Positions 13,101 to 25,355 of a stretch of 64,000 nt of DNA are shown one piece after another; position 1 is the stretch's first letter, and each line of letters begins with the position of its first letter. Below the pieces are notes generated by a model. It saw only the letters and a program-made list of their open reading frames with translations. It was not told the origin of the DNA and ran no database searches. Origin of the DNA: Chlorokybus atmophyticus (lineage: Eukaryota; Streptophyta; Chlorokybophyceae; Chlorokybales; Chlorokybaceae); contig RHPI01002533.1 of assembly GCA_009103225.1 (NCBI GenBank), positions 1,828,527-1,892,526 on the forward strand, read 5' to 3'. The position numbers were made by a program, and so were the translations under genes.

Positions 13101-13395
13101 AGTAATATCCGAGTCTGAGCCAGCTGGATGAGAGCTGGACAGCTAAACACTTCAAGGACGTCATGAAGTAGGCTGCGAACCTTGGAAACACCCGCCGAGT
13201 GCATGAAACTATGTTGGAGTAACAGGGTAAGCTTCTAACAGAACACACACACCTATCATCAAGCAAGCGAGGTGAGCAAGCACACTGTCAAGCAGCAACA
13301 ATTGACATCACAACTACAATCATGATCACTATCACAGTCACAATGTTTACCTCAATCCTCTCTGTGCCGTCCCGCGTGCGCACCCTCACAAGCAT
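10137..13395 (-). CDS. NPL4: NPL4, CDC48/p97 cofactor
   Basis: Partner of UFD1 on the AAA ATPase CDC48, guiding ubiquitinated proteins to extraction and the proteasome. Eight exons (complement): 13351-13395, 12462-12671, 11816-12040, 11398-11541, 11037-11240, 10529-10701, 10365-10388, 10137-10326. They join without phase conflict to 404 aa, close to plant NPL4. The N-terminus (MLVRVRTRDGTERIE, then VGQFQQQLATALQVP and HGEMLYLAYSVE) is the ubiquitin-like UBX-type domain. The core NPL4 domain contains PHCAGVSFDRNAANAFQAYV, VEAIYEPPQEGTED, VGWIFTQ, VHFEAFQCSNQC, VDNDFFLVPAKI and FPVENR. The C-terminal helices include ISDLHLLLFLS and PEGYRLIIDSLAG. Exon 7 is only 24 nt. Intron 1 holds CCCTAA-type repeats at 12936-12963, and other introns carry long alternating CA/GC tracts. 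Confidence 0.95.
12936..12963 (+). repeat. short CCCTAA-type (telomere-like) run in an NPL4 intron
   Basis: AAACCCTAA followed by two more CCCTAA/CCCTAAC copies, separated by a few bases. It resembles degenerate interstitial telomeric repeat or clustered telo-boxes and lies in intron 1 of NPL4. Confidence 0.6.
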
Positions 13396-14311
13396 CGCTG
13401 CCTCTCCTTCCTCTCCAAGCAGCACCCGAACTCGACAAGCAATTCCAGCCCAGCCACGCACACCAACGACCACCTCGCCAACCCCGCCGCCGCCGCCGCC
13501 AAAGCACAGAATTCTCTCGCAAACGACTTGTTTGATTTTCATAACATCTTTCTTCGGCCACGCCATAGTCTGATATCAAGCTTTAGTATCAACGATATCG
13601 GAGGTTGTTTACCATCAAGCTTACAAAGGATGAATCGCTGAAGCCAACTGTATCGTTGACTTGCTGTATATATCTGCATTTCAGCAGCGATATTTGCGTG
13701 AGCAGAATAGTGACGTGGCGCTGGCTGGGAAAGTGCCTGGCGGGAGTGGCGGAGACGACGGAGGCGGCGGCCGAGGTGGAGAAGGGAGTAAAGGAGGTGG
13801 AGGTGGAGGTGGAGGTGGAGGTGGAGGTCGGGGAGGAGAGGGTGGCGTGTTTTGCTGACTGATGGAAGTAGCCAGGGCGTGCTGGTTCCCCTCGGTTGGG
13901 GCGGCACAGGCGAGGGCGGGCAGGGCGGCGGCGGCGGCGGCGGCTTTAGGAGGCATTGAGCTGGTAGGTATCAGCGACTGTGCACTCATCGTCGTGCAGT
14001 TGCCACATGAGCATGGCTGTCAAGGTGGCGCAGGCAGATGTTGTTGTTCTTTGCTGGCCTGAAGCATGCAGTCAGCGGTGTTGTGGGTTTGTGCTTGAGC
14101 GCATGCTCGACTGGTTCTAGGAGAGTATAAGCTTGCGCATGTGTACGTGTGTGTGTACGTTACGCAGACTCACACATTGCGATCCAAAGTACGCACACAA
14201 TAAACCTAGTTAAATCTGTTGCAATCACACTCCTCATTGCTTGCATAAGCCTTCACACAGCAGACAACCATTCTCTCCACACACCCTCATTCTCTCTTTC
14301 TTGTTCTGCAG
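13396..14311. other. NPL4 upstream region; low-complexity Pro/Gly-coding stretch
   Basis: About 0.9 kb between the NPL4 start (-) and the first secure exon of the next plus-strand gene. It contains GGTGGAGGTGGAG-type repeats (13790-13835) and a CGG run (13928-13943), open in several frames on both strands. One minus-strand frame (from about 13989) reads as Ala- then Pro-rich and could be the start of an unresolved gene; one plus-strand frame reads as Gly-rich and could be the N-terminus of the gene ending at 15071. Sequence alone does not decide. Confidence 0.4.
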
Positions 14312-15071
14312 AGAAGTAGCGGTAGCGTTTGCAGTAGCAATTGCAGTAGTCGTTGTGGTTGGCGTTCCCCCGCGCATTGCAAGGCAAAGAGGCCACATCA
14401 CCACCAACACATCCCGTACGATGTGCTCATAATCACGCCGCCGCAGAAGAGCCTCGGCACGCACCGATTGCCACAAGTGAGTGAAGAGTTGTGAATTTGC
14501 GCGAATTGCGCCCATTAACACTCCGACACATTGATGCACCCGTCTTCATTCAGTACACTCATATTATTGTGGCGTGTCTCGACTGAGAAACCACATATTG
14601 ACATATGTACGCCCACATACAGGCACGCACATGCACACGCACGCGCACGCGTACAGGCCTTCACGCGCGTGGGCACGTGTATTCGAGATTCCGCGCATGC
14701 AAACACATGCCCACGCGCACACAATCTTCCCCACGCACACGCATGCATGCGCACATGCATGCATGTGCAACTGTGTACACATTCGTGCGCATGCATGCAC
14801 ATGCGCGCATGAGAAGTGGCCCTCCCATTTTTGGTTTGTTCCTGGTGGAGTAAGTACCAACAATAACAGACAATGTAACTCCCCCTCCCCGCAGAACACC
14901 CAGTGCGGTGAGACGGTTGAGGTGTTGGGCGAGCCGTACGTTGTGTCGGGCGTGTGCTACCGTTACCGGCTTGAGAGGGGTCGCTACCGACCCTCCCACA
15001 GCCGCCTTGAAGTCCAGGGTGCATCGCGCTACATACTCAACCTGTATCTGGACCAGCTCATGGCGAAATGA
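14312..15071 (+). CDS. C-terminal exons of a small protein of unknown function, possibly plastid-targeted (partial)
   Basis: Two exons join in phase 0: 14312-14476 (ends CCACAA|GTGAGT) and 14895-15071 (follows CCCGCAG). The joined part has a Ser/Cys/His-rich leader, then a compact domain including DVLIITPPQKSLGTH, CGETVEVLGEPYVVSG, YRYRLERGRYRPS and ASRYILNLYLDQLM before the stop, about 113 aa in all. The leader before the domain would fit an organelle transit region. I have the impression of a small cyanobacterial/plastid family but cannot name it. Upstream exons and the start are not resolved. The intervening intron is almost wholly an alternating CA/GC tract. Confidence 0.5.
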
Positions 15072-15074
15072 GGC

Positions 15075-16040
15075 AATGTGAGGTGCATTCAACATGCGCC
15101 TATATAACACGTCTACACACACCGCACGCGTCGACTAGGGTTGGTGGTAGAGGGCCGTCTAACGGTTTATGTAAATGTAATTGTATCTATGTATATGGAG
15201 AGTTGCATCTCGGTAATTGTCATCTATGCAGGTCAATGTTGTCTTGGAACTGCAACCAGCACAGACATCTGTATCAGTCTTGCGTATGTACTGTGGCAGG
15301 CAAACATCCCCACATTGATGCACATGCACTTACATCTATTTATAAACGCCTGCAAAGGGAAGACAGGTACACAGTTACTTGTATCACAGATGCTTGTCAC
15401 CTAGCTTGCACCTAACCTCAGCTACAGAGTACCAGCCTGCAGAGCTATGGGGTGAGGGTGCAACATGAATTTGCTGCATATCAGCCGCAATCTTGCTAAA
15501 ACTGGACCCTTCTGCACTGTTCCGCGACACTGCAGCTTGACCACATAAGTGTCTGGAAAGCGGCAGCTTGGCCTGCTTTGGCAGCTGTCTATGCTCGCGC
15601 GATCACCGTACTCTTCAACTGTTTCCAGCACCTAGTGAGAGCTAGCTAGCAGGTAACCTCCTGCTGTACAGTTACAGCCATCGCCACCGCCAATTGATTA
15701 CAACGGATCCGCAATATGCCGTCATCTGCTGCCATCACCACCAGCATTGTGTCTGTGCGATATGGTTGATAATGGTGTGCCAGGTGAGACATTGATGGAT
15801 AGGAATTTCGCATACCTGTCCTGGGGCACGGGATGACTTGTGCTGTCATATGGCAGTGCTTGACGCTGGATTGCTTACTGTTTCTCATACTCCAGCCGAC
15901 AAATCTAGACGAAAGACAAGAGCAACAACACCTCCTGTCTTTGCATGGCAATGCTCGGCCAACCGCTACAACATGCCAGGGTATAAACACATGTTCGGTT
16001 TGTCCATGTGCCCCCGGCATGCACAGCCAACCTTCCAGAC
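15075..16040. other. intergenic region with no supported gene
   Basis: Between the unknown small gene (+) and the 3' end of the LRR-ROC-COR gene (-). A 69-aa minus-strand frame (15422-15631) and shorter frames show no recognisable features. Confidence 0.6.
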
Positions 16041-16047
16041 GCTGCTG

Positions 16048-19000
16048 CTATGTTCCGCCAAGCATCTCCTCCCTCAAAACTTTGAAGCATTCCTTGTCCA
16101 CAAACACGGGAATGTAGTAGGGTTGTCCCTTTGCCTGCACCTGGCACAACAAGCAAGATGGTGCACAAGTTTGCAGCTGAAATGCAAGGAGGCGAGCATA
16201 CGTGAAAGTACAATAGGCACATGTATGCCTCTTGTTACATGGACACGCACGTAGGTAGTAAACCATTGCACCTTCAAACTGCAGCGGAACAGATGGTCCC
16301 TCCACTGATCATGCTGATGTAATGCACTGTTCTCCACGCTTTTCAGCAGCTCCGAGGCCTTATGGAAAAGCTCAGGATCGACACCACCAGCCTGGACCTG
16401 GCTGTGAAGTTGCGCTTGCTGCGTGGCTGGTAGTTGGGTCTTCATTATCTCGCTCATGGTGTTGAACCTTGTGTGCAGTTCGGACAGGTTTGGCTGACCA
16501 GTGAACTTCCTTACTAGTATATCAACTAGCAGGGACAAGGTGCCAGCGGCAGCCCCTGCAATGGCAACAGGCGGCACAGGGATGCTTTGCAGCAAGCCAG
16601 CAGCTGCCCCTATAACAGAAAGGCTCGTAAGCAGTGCAGACGCCCAGGGCTTTAACTCTTGGAGCTGGTAGCCGGTGTGTCCGGCGGGCCGCTTCAGGCA
16701 ATACTCGCATAGCAGATGCACAGTACACGTCTTGCCAACCGAGCCAGGCTCTTTAACGACCTCAAAAAGACATGGACTCGGCTTGAGCTCTGATAGATTC
16801 ATGTAGTCTATAAATGGCTCTGCAGAGTGCAACGTTGGGCCTTCAGCGCGCTCCCTTGGTGGCACCAACTCGCAGACCAGTACGTACTGGTTGCACGTAC
16901 TGCAAAGCACAGTGGCATTCAACTTCGCAGCGTACGGCTCTAGCTGATCCACCCGCCATGGTCTTAGGAGCGGATCCTCATGCGCGGCATGCTTTGGGTG
17001 TGGGCACAAAGCCCTGCGGAGACATGATGACCCACTGTACAGAGACAGCAACTCTGTTGCCTTCTCTAGCACGGGGCGCAACTTATCCATCACCTATACA
17101 AGGGGCACATTCCGTCACAATGCGCAATGCTCGCCACAAGCAGATTGCCAAAATACGAACAAGAAGACTGCCAACATACGCCAAGAGTACCTGAACATCT
17201 GCTCTGGTGGTGTATGCCGTAATCTCAATGTAATGCTCTCCCGCAAAGGATGTTTCAAAAGATATAAAGAACTGGTCCACCTCCATTGTGAGGCACTTGC
17301 GGCGTGCATCTGACTCATATATTTTAGCAATACGAAGTGGACCATTCTTTTGGACCTCACAGGCACAGGACGCAATCAAATATTCGTACAACCCCACAGG
17401 TGGCATGTGCTCCAGGAAAGTGATGCACCACCCATGCCGTGCAGCGCCATATGACCCACTTGGCGGGTCATGCATTCCAATTGCAGAAACTTTCACCTGA
17501 AATACAACAAGTGTTCATGTCCTGAGAAGGAGGCAAAAACATACACGTGTTGCTGACAGGAACAATGCGAACTCATATGGCAAGGCTCACCTGTCCTTGC
17601 AGCACCTTCCATCTCGACGGCACAGCGAACAGCTCAGGGCTGGTACTCCATTCAAACAGCATTCCTAGCTGCTGCAGCAACACCAGTAGTGCAGGGTGAA
17701 CAATCTCGGGGAATGACTTTCGCCAAAGAGCGGGCAACAGGTCGCGCCAAAGGATGCCTTCCTCCTCAAGTGCCTCTCTGTGCATTTGCACAAGCGTCGA
17801 CTTCCACTCGCTGGTGTCCACCTTGCTGTTGTCGTTGCAAAGAGTGCCGAGGTCATGATGCACAATGTACTTAAACGCCTCCACTACCAAGTATGGTTCG
17901 ATGAAAATGATTGCGCCCGTCCAGTCGTCATTTTCTTGACTTCTTCGAGAAATCATGACCTGACCCAAGTCCTCTAGAAAGTTGACAGCGTGTTGAAAGC
18001 TACTGAGAGAGTCAAACATATAGCCTGGATTGACGCCAGGTCTGACGCCTGGATCAAGGGTTTTTTTGATGGGCACAAAGCAAGGCAAGCACTGCTTCCA
18101 ACCGCAATGCTTGGAGAAAGGACTGGTGCCCGGAATGAAGAATTCTAACTGCAAGTCGCTCCAGGAGTAGAAGCTCTGCTGCCCTTGAGCAGAATTGCTT
18201 GTGCTCTGCTGTCGTTGCTGCCTGAGGTGTTGAGTGCGCAGCTGTACCTCCTCCATTAGCCAGAAGTAGGATGCCGGTATCATGGTTTCCAGCTGGAATG
18301 CTGTCACGGCCTCAGACATGATGTGCTTTAACAGGCCGCCCACCCCAAAGAAGAATCCCTTCTTAACACTGACTACATGAATATCTGCAGGGCCCGCAGG
18401 AAGGCGCGGGAGTTCATCGCATAGTGCTACAACGCGCTTCTCATCAGTGCCACTGCGTTTTCTGCTTCTGAATACCTGGCGAAAACCGTCGGCAACTCGA
18501 GCAATGCTGGTTCCCACGCCCTGCACTTGCTGGTACAAGTCATTGCGCAACGTGTCTGCCAATGCTTCCATTTCTGCGGCCTGCGCAACTCTCTGATCCA
18601 GCTTTGAACCAACGATGACAAATCTTGCACCCGGCACCCTGGCGAACACCGCTTTGACCCAGAAACTTAGCTGCTCTTGGCGCTCGGCCTCACTGCGGCT
18701 GAGGTCCATGACCAGCACAAAGAGCGAGCGTCTTGTGAAGAAAAGCTGATGCATGACGTGGTAACCCTCCTGCCCTCCACAGTCCAACACATCAAAGTAT
18801 GGGACTACGCCATTCCCAGTTGGCTCGGCAACTGGCAACCACCACTCTCGTGCAATTCCAACCGTGCGCAAGGCCCCTTGCTGTTACAACACATGCAGTC
18901 ACCATCAGCCCAAAGTGCTCCCCACCAAGACGTCAAGCGGTAGTAGAATTGCCACTCAACCCTGCTGGGGGCTGCCATAACCAGACAATGTGGGCATGCA

Positions 19001-20712
19001 AAACCCATTGATCTGCATCGAACCTGTTCGGGGGTGTGGTCAACTTGAACAGCCTGGCCCTCCCTCAAGGCTTTAAATAGCATTGTCTTGCCTGCTAGCG
19101 CATCACCGATAAACACCAGCTTTAGTAGCCTGCAGGGCTGCGCCGAATGTTTGAGCTCACGTAGGTAATCCACCACCGCTTGTGCTCCGCGACAACAGAC
19201 TTCCGCTGGTGGGGATCGCAGAGGATTGCCCTCGACATTCAATGTAATAAGCTTGGTAAGGTACTTCATTGACATCGGCAGCTTTGTGAGCCTGCAATTG
19301 TGCTCCTGGGTTGCTTGCATGGGTTGCTTGCAGGCAATATCTGCAAGTGTCATGCACTGCAAGCTAGCAACTTCAGAGCAACTGCGCCTTGCAGGCATGC
19401 AGGATTGGGGCAACTGACCTGTTGTCTGCCAGATTCAGCACCCGCAAATGTTCAAGCTGCCCAATTCCATCAGGTAGCTCCGTCAGTAGATTATCCCTCA
19501 GGTCAAGATGTTCCAGCTGTTCCAGCCCTGCAATCGCAGGTGGCAGGATGCTGAGCCCGGTGCCTCCCCGCTGGAGCATACTTAGCATACTATTGCTCAA
19601 CTGCTGCCAAGCTAACGCGAGAAAGGTCAGTTGCTTCAGCTTGACTAGCTGAGCAGGAAATACGGTGAAGCAGTTGCTGCTCATATCCAGGCTTTGTAGT
19701 TTGTTGAGCTGCCCAAAGTCATCAGGGATGTTGCAGAGCCTATGCCATGCATGAGTCAGAGCACTTCTGGCTGCGTTGGTCACCAAGCCACAGTGGCTTG
19801 CATGCATCATGTGCAGTGCCATGCACTGCAAGCTAGCAAACTGGTCACAACTGCACCTTGCAGCCATGCGTGGTTGGGGAACTGACCTATTGTCTGCCAA
19901 TGTTAGCACCCGCAGATTTTCAAGCTGCCCAAACCCGTCAGGTAGCTCGGTCAGGTCATTATCACTCAGGTCAAGGTGTTCCAGATGTTTCAGCATTGCT
20001 ATAGCTGGTGGCAGGACGCTGAGCCGGAGAGATCCCCTCACCGACGGGGCACGTTCTTCTTGTGCAATGCAATCGGTCCGTTGCTCAGCATACTGCCAAG
20101 CAAACTCCAGCGAGGTCAGCTGTTTCAGCTGGGTGAGCTGAGCAGGAAATACAGAAAAATTGTTGGCCGACAAAATGAGGTCTTGTAGATTGTTGAGCTG
20201 CCCAAAGTCATCAGGAAGGTAGGAGAGCATATTGAATCCAAGATCCAATCTGATGAGCGACTGCATTTGGCTCCAGCCTTTGGAAAGGTAGTCCAGCAAA
20301 TTGCCTGAGAGATCGAGCACGACCAAGGATTGCGGCACGACCAGGGTTGGAGGCTGGGGGTACAGTGAGTGGCCGCCTGAGTCTTTGGGGGCAGAAAGCT
20401 CGAGCCTGTCACGCACATTGGGCTGCAGTACACCTAAGCAAACCTAAACGCAACTGAATTACACACAACATGCCAAAGGCACAAGCTAAGCATGCTCGCA
20501 TGCACACCCGCTGCGCACCTTTTGAGCTCGTTCTCGCTGCATTTCAGTTTTTTTAACTTTGGGAGGCTGGCGATGGTGCTTGAAAGGTCCGCAATACGAG
20601 TTTTGCTCAGATCAAGCGACTGCAGGCTCTGCGCATGGCGGTGAATTTGAGAACGCACAGTAAGCAAATTCTTGCGGCTAAAGCTTAGTTCAGTCACAAG
20701 CTGTGGCTCCAT
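16048..20712 (-). CDS. LRR-ROC-COR (ROCO) protein, TORNADO1-like
   Basis: A multidomain GTPase. Eight exons (complement), all phases consistent: 20508-20712, 19887-20433, 19419-19739, 19024-19291, 17591-18880, 17191-17496, 16272-17093, 16048-16140; 1283 aa. Residues 1 to about 400 are leucine-rich repeats (for example LEHLDLSDNDLTELPDGFGQL). The Roc GTPase follows: P-loop GDALAGKTML, G3 DVLDCGGQE, and G4 VGSKLD in place of the usual NKxD. A COR dimerisation domain begins near ASYFWLMEEVQ. The C-terminal third has a CPHPKHA motif, Cys pairs (LCSTCNQY, LLCEYC) and a hydrophobic run (LTSLSVIGAAAGLLQ, then VAIAGAAAGTLSLLVDIL) that might insert in a membrane. No kinase domain is present, as in plant TRN1. 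Two LRR blocks of about 100-130 aa, and the introns after them, are near copies of each other. Confidence 0.9.
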
Positions 20713-23251
20713 GCTGCCTCAGGTCCGCAATCGACGCCAGATTTTCAGCTGCAGTAAGGCATGCGGTGGTCAGCAACAGCGCACATTAGACCGGTTGCCA
20801 CTTTATTCCAGTCACAAGTCATCTTTCAGGCACAGAACGACCAGACAGCATCACAATTGCATGGCGCCAGCTACCGCCCCTTCCCACTGCCTGCTTCCGA
20901 CCTTCACCCTCACCACAATCCTTTTTCACCCCAGCGCTGCCAACCCCATGCAGATAGACTGCGTGTGGGACGCACCTGGCATTGGCATGAAGGAGGAGAA
21001 GCTGCCTTTCACCTTTTCGGCAGCCCATGGCATCAACCACAATCAATCCGTTGACGGCAACGGCAATGAGTGCCTCACCGCCGCCAGACCCTCCCGCCGC
21101 GGACGGGTGTGCGCAGTGTGGTTTGGTCTCAGTGGCCTCTTCGGAGCTGAACGTACACATGTGAATGTGACAGGAACAGGTGTTGATGTGACGCAAGGTA
21201 CTGCTGTGTGACCCATTTTGTGTCTTGCCAATGGGCATTCATCCACTGTTTTTGGTAAAGGTTTTTCAAGTTGACGACTGCCACTAGCACCCAGTAACAC
21301 CAGCATGCATGCCATACTGCAACAAGTTAGAGCATTGGTGACCATGAGTGTAACCCCTCTTTCACGCCCTGAGCAGGTGATGGTTACCGGTAGCTTCCTT
21401 ATGTTGAGCATGGCTTCAATACGAGTCAGCGCAGCATAACCAGTCCGCAGCTCAACCAGGCACGCATGCACATGCATTACACGCAAGATGACGAATAGGG
21501 TTGGTCATTGACGAAGCTTGCAAACGCAATCATCATGCTAAATGAGCAACGGTCATACCGCTTTTCCTACCCATGCACACAGGTCTAATCTAAAGTTAAG
21601 CTTGATCCAGCTGTCCATTCCTGCCACAAGCACCAGGCGCTACCACATCTCTAGCGCCTTACCGGCTAGCTTGCACCAGCAACAGAACAACTATAGCAAC
21701 CACCGTCCGCATGCACAGCAAAGCCCTCCGCACCACCACGCCATGGCCACCGCCTACGCCGCCGCCACCACCGCCTCACTAAGCCTGCGAGGTGAGCGAC
21801 GGCGACGTAAGGAGTCTTCAATACAGTCCTTGTAGTAGAGGAAGGTGGACGTGGACTTGGACGTGGGAGGGGGGGGGGAGGGGGACGGCTTGGAGGTGCG
21901 TAAGCATGCCACCTGGCCTGGATTTGTCGTGGGCCACGGCGGCGGCCGCGGCATTGCTTGGTTTGACGAAGAAGCCAAGCTGGTTGGTGCCAGCAGCAAG
22001 CGCTTGCAGCTGGCACCACTGGCTGCTGCAGTGCCAGCTGTAGCAGCGTTTCTGTCCGTCGGTATGTGGGCAGTGCGTCGTCCACGCATACAATGCAGTG
22101 CGGCTGAAAGCTGCCACTTTGTCTGCTGCATGCCTGCTGTGAAGCTTGGTTACGCGAGCATCCTTGCAAGTGGCTTATGCTGTCTTGCTAATCAAGCACA
22201 CAATGTTACCAGCTAGGTAGTCCGCACATGACTGGCAGCTCTCCAAAGCACAGTGCAATGTCACCGTGACGTGATTGTTTGGTCTCTGTGAACAACCATT
22301 CTATGCAGTGCGTAGCTTGTTCTGAGCTCAAGCACTTGCAGTTGGCGCATGTGCACGGTTTGAGACCTTGTGACTGAAACAGCTGTTTCAGTCACAAGGT
22401 CTACGACAAAGATGTGGCGCATGACCCCTTATGCCTGATCCATGCAGCGTACGTGCTTAGCCGGGGGTTGATAAGACTCTATGTACTGCATGTGCCATTG
22501 TTACACCACCGACGCACGCACGCAGTGAGTTGCCACAGCGCGAGTAACTGCTTGCTGGTCGCAAATGACAGATGCTCAAGCCCTGAGAGTGTAAGCAGGT
22601 AAGATTAGGGTAAGGCAGTCCCATGTGTGAGTGCGCGCATGTGTGTATGCTTGTATGCGTGTGTGCGCGTGTGTCGGAGCGTGCGTGCATGCGTGCCTTT
22701 GAACCAGAGCGCAAAATGTTCACTACACCAACTTACCAGTATGCACTTCTAACTGGTGCACACGCTGCTTGCGTTGGCAGATTGTGAAGCTCAACCTTTG
22801 AACTTGTCATCAAACACAACATGAAGCCGACTTGCTTCATCCAGCTTTCAGCCTGCAATGCAGTACCCAACATACCAATGCACAACCCTAGTAAGCTGCC
22901 TATTCAAGCTTGTTGACAGCGACATTGCGAGCAACCCTCACACAAGTGGGTGTGGCAGAGCAAACAAAGACGCCGTCGCATGCACCTGTCAATAAAGCTC
23001 CCACAGCAAGAAGTATTGCACCTAGGTTGCTCAACTCTTCACACAAGTAAGCCACCTCGTACTGCACACAACTGAGCTTTGTGCTTCAGCAAGACAAACA
23101 ACAGTTGATTCGCAGACAGGCACACTGCACATCTGCACTACAGCACAGATATCTACTATGTAGGGCACTTCATGACAGTTGTGACAACGGCAGCAAGGTA
23201 TGTCAGCTATGAGACAGCTGTTGTTGAGTGCAAGCAGCTAGCATTTATTAA
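20713..23251. other. 2.5-kb region with unresolved coding potential
   Basis: Lies upstream of the ROCO start and before the mTERF start. It contains a GC-rich block (21720-22040) open on both strands: a plus-strand frame reads GFVVGHGGGRGIAWFDEE, and a minus-strand frame reads STFLYYKDCIEDSLRRRRSP after a Pro-rich stretch. Neither is recognised, and splice sites could not be chosen with confidence. An exact short palindrome (AGCTGTTTCAGTCACAAGG and neighbours) sits at about 22360-22400. A small unidentified gene may be present. Confidence 0.35.
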
Positions 23252-24675
23252 ATGAAGCGCGTGTCCGTGTGCGTGTCTTTTCAGCTGCCTTCAGCAGGAC
23301 AGGTGGGCCGGCCTCGCCTGCCTGCTTGGCCGGAAAGTGAGCAGCGAGTCGTGCGGCAATTTTGGGAGGGGCTGTCTATCTCCTCGCAACAAGTGAACTC
23401 GTTGATTAGGCAAGGCAATGCCGAGTCGCTGTTCCGCAATCCCACGGAGTTGGGGCGACACATTTCCGAGGTATGGTGTGGCAGAGAGTCCAACCTTCTC
23501 CATCAATTACTGATGCGTGGTGTACACTCACGCATTCGTGCGCACACGCACACGTGCAGGCAGACATGTCAAGGTTGTGCGCACGCGCACGCACACATGC
23601 ACACACTTTGTCTCACTATTATGAACACTTAGTCATCCACCCGTGCGTAGTCTGCTTCAAGCAGGCACATACGCACGCGCATGCACGCACATTCTAAGTC
23701 CATCAGTTACTCTCAATCATTCATAGTCTCTTTCACACAGGCACGTACGCCCGCATGCAAGCGCACGCGCACACACGAGCGCGCGCGCACACACACAGAC
23801 ATTTTTTCCCGCACTCGTTCACTTTGCCGCATGGCACACAGTTGCAGAAGTTGATTCCAGGCGTAAGCACGAAAAAGTTGGCCCGTCCCGGTCTGTTACG
23901 CTACTCACCAGACACGCTCACTATCAAGCTCCAAAGGCTGACAGAGCAACTGAACATTACCGACAACGACCTCCTCGTGATGTTGCGCAAAGCTCCTCAA
24001 CTGCTCAACTGCAGCCCTGAAGCAATGGCCCAGAAAGTTACTTCATGGCAAGCTTTCTTGTCGATCGATCATACACAGATGGTCCAGATGATCAAGAAAT
24101 GCCCGGAGCTGCTTAGCTACAATGAAGCTTACGCACGCATGAAGCTCGACACGTTTGTGGACTCTTTTGAGTCATTCAACTTGGGAGACAAGTCTCTTGC
24201 TATGAAGGTCTTTGTATCCTTTCCATGTGTTGTTGTGGCGCTGTCGTGCGAGCGCGTGTGCAAGCGCTTCGCGCGTCTCAACAGCGAGTTCACGTGTTCG
24301 GTGCGAAAAGTGTGGCCCGTCGACACGTGGCGCCTGGTTGTAACGCGCGCGGACAGTGTGGTGGATAGGTTGTTGTACTGCCGACAGCACGACGTGAGCA
24401 TGGCGGCGTCGAGAGCGTTGGGATTGTCCGCGGCACGGTGGAGAGAAATGTTTCCGGAGTTTGAGCAATGGCAACAGGAGCTTGAAGAGGCACGCCAAAG
24501 GTGAGCTTGGTTACTTGCAATCAGTTGTGTGTGTACGCGCGCTTGCGCATGTGTGTCATTGTTTGACTGTGTGCTGTGTCAGTGCGCGTGCGCTGCCGGG
24601 TGTTGCGGTGCCAATGTGCTCAGCTGCGTATTGTGCAGGCAGCAGGTTGAGGCGAGCGCAGTTCTCGAGACATGA
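23252..24675 (+). CDS. mTERF-family protein
   Basis: Organelle transcription-termination-factor family; such proteins bind nucleic acid in mitochondria or plastids through stacked helical repeats. Exons 23252-23470, 23842-24500 and 24639-24675 join in phase to about 304 aa. Repeats show the family rhythm of short helices around conserved Leu/Pro, for example ELQKLIPGVSTKKL, DNDLLVMLRKAPQLLNCS, HTQMVQMIKKCPELLSYN and MKVFVSFPCVVVALS. The C-terminus is rich in Glu/Gln/Arg. The ATG at 23252 (MKRVSVCVSF) gives a short leader; alternatively CTTTTCAG at 23276-23284 is an acceptor and further 5' exons, carrying a fuller transit peptide, lie upstream. The intron before exon 2 is a long alternating CA/GC tract. 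Confidence 0.75.
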
Positions 24676-25320
24676 CAGCTTTGGATTGAGCAGTTAGTGC
24701 GAATGCCTTTATGTAGTAAATATATGCAAGCATGCGCATGACAAGCTGTCTTGAGCGCATTTGCCGGTCGCGCATGGTGTTGGCCTTGCACTGCGAGCCA
24801 ACGTTTGTGGTTGGCCCAAGGCATGGATACATACGCATCCACCAGTTTTTGAATGTTGCATCGAAGAGTGGTGCTGCATGGGACAGTGATTTGCTGCCGA
24901 TTCCAAGACAGATGCTCTAAGGGCGGCTTGGCGTGGCTGGTGGATATGCCGCTGACATGCAACAGTGTGTATGCCATTGTGTGCGCGCGCGCGCGTGCGT
25001 GCGTAGCAAGGCTTTTTGGTCAGGTACCCTTGCTAGCTGGTAGCGGATGCGGCTGCTTGACTTTCGGCTTGCTGCATGCTTTATACTAGAACTTGTTGGT
25101 GATTATGATCTCACATGTGACTGAGTTTTGTGGAATGACTTCATGAGGTCATGATGAATGCAATGGACGTATTGAATGGCCTGAAATGTACTATTGCTAC
25201 GAGCGAGAGTCTATGCCCTGTCCCGAACTCGCTTCCTTAGGCTTGAACTAAAACCCCAGTTCATTCTGTAAAGAGCCCTCACTTGATTGTTGCCATTCTC
25301 TAGCAACAATTAAGTGAGGC

Positions 25321-25322
<2 letters not shown>
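24676..25322. other. intergenic, with an imperfect hairpin next to a gap
   Basis: No gene seen. Near its end, arms 25277-25293 and 25303-25319 form a 17-bp inverted repeat with one mismatch and a 9-nt loop, directly before the G tract. Confidence 0.6.

Positions 25323-25355
<33 letters not shown>

Noticed and set aside
13681-13989. Pro-rich minus-strand frame upstream of NPL4
   Set aside because: The sequence is a GGTGGA repeat open on both strands; no start, splice or homology support could be chosen.
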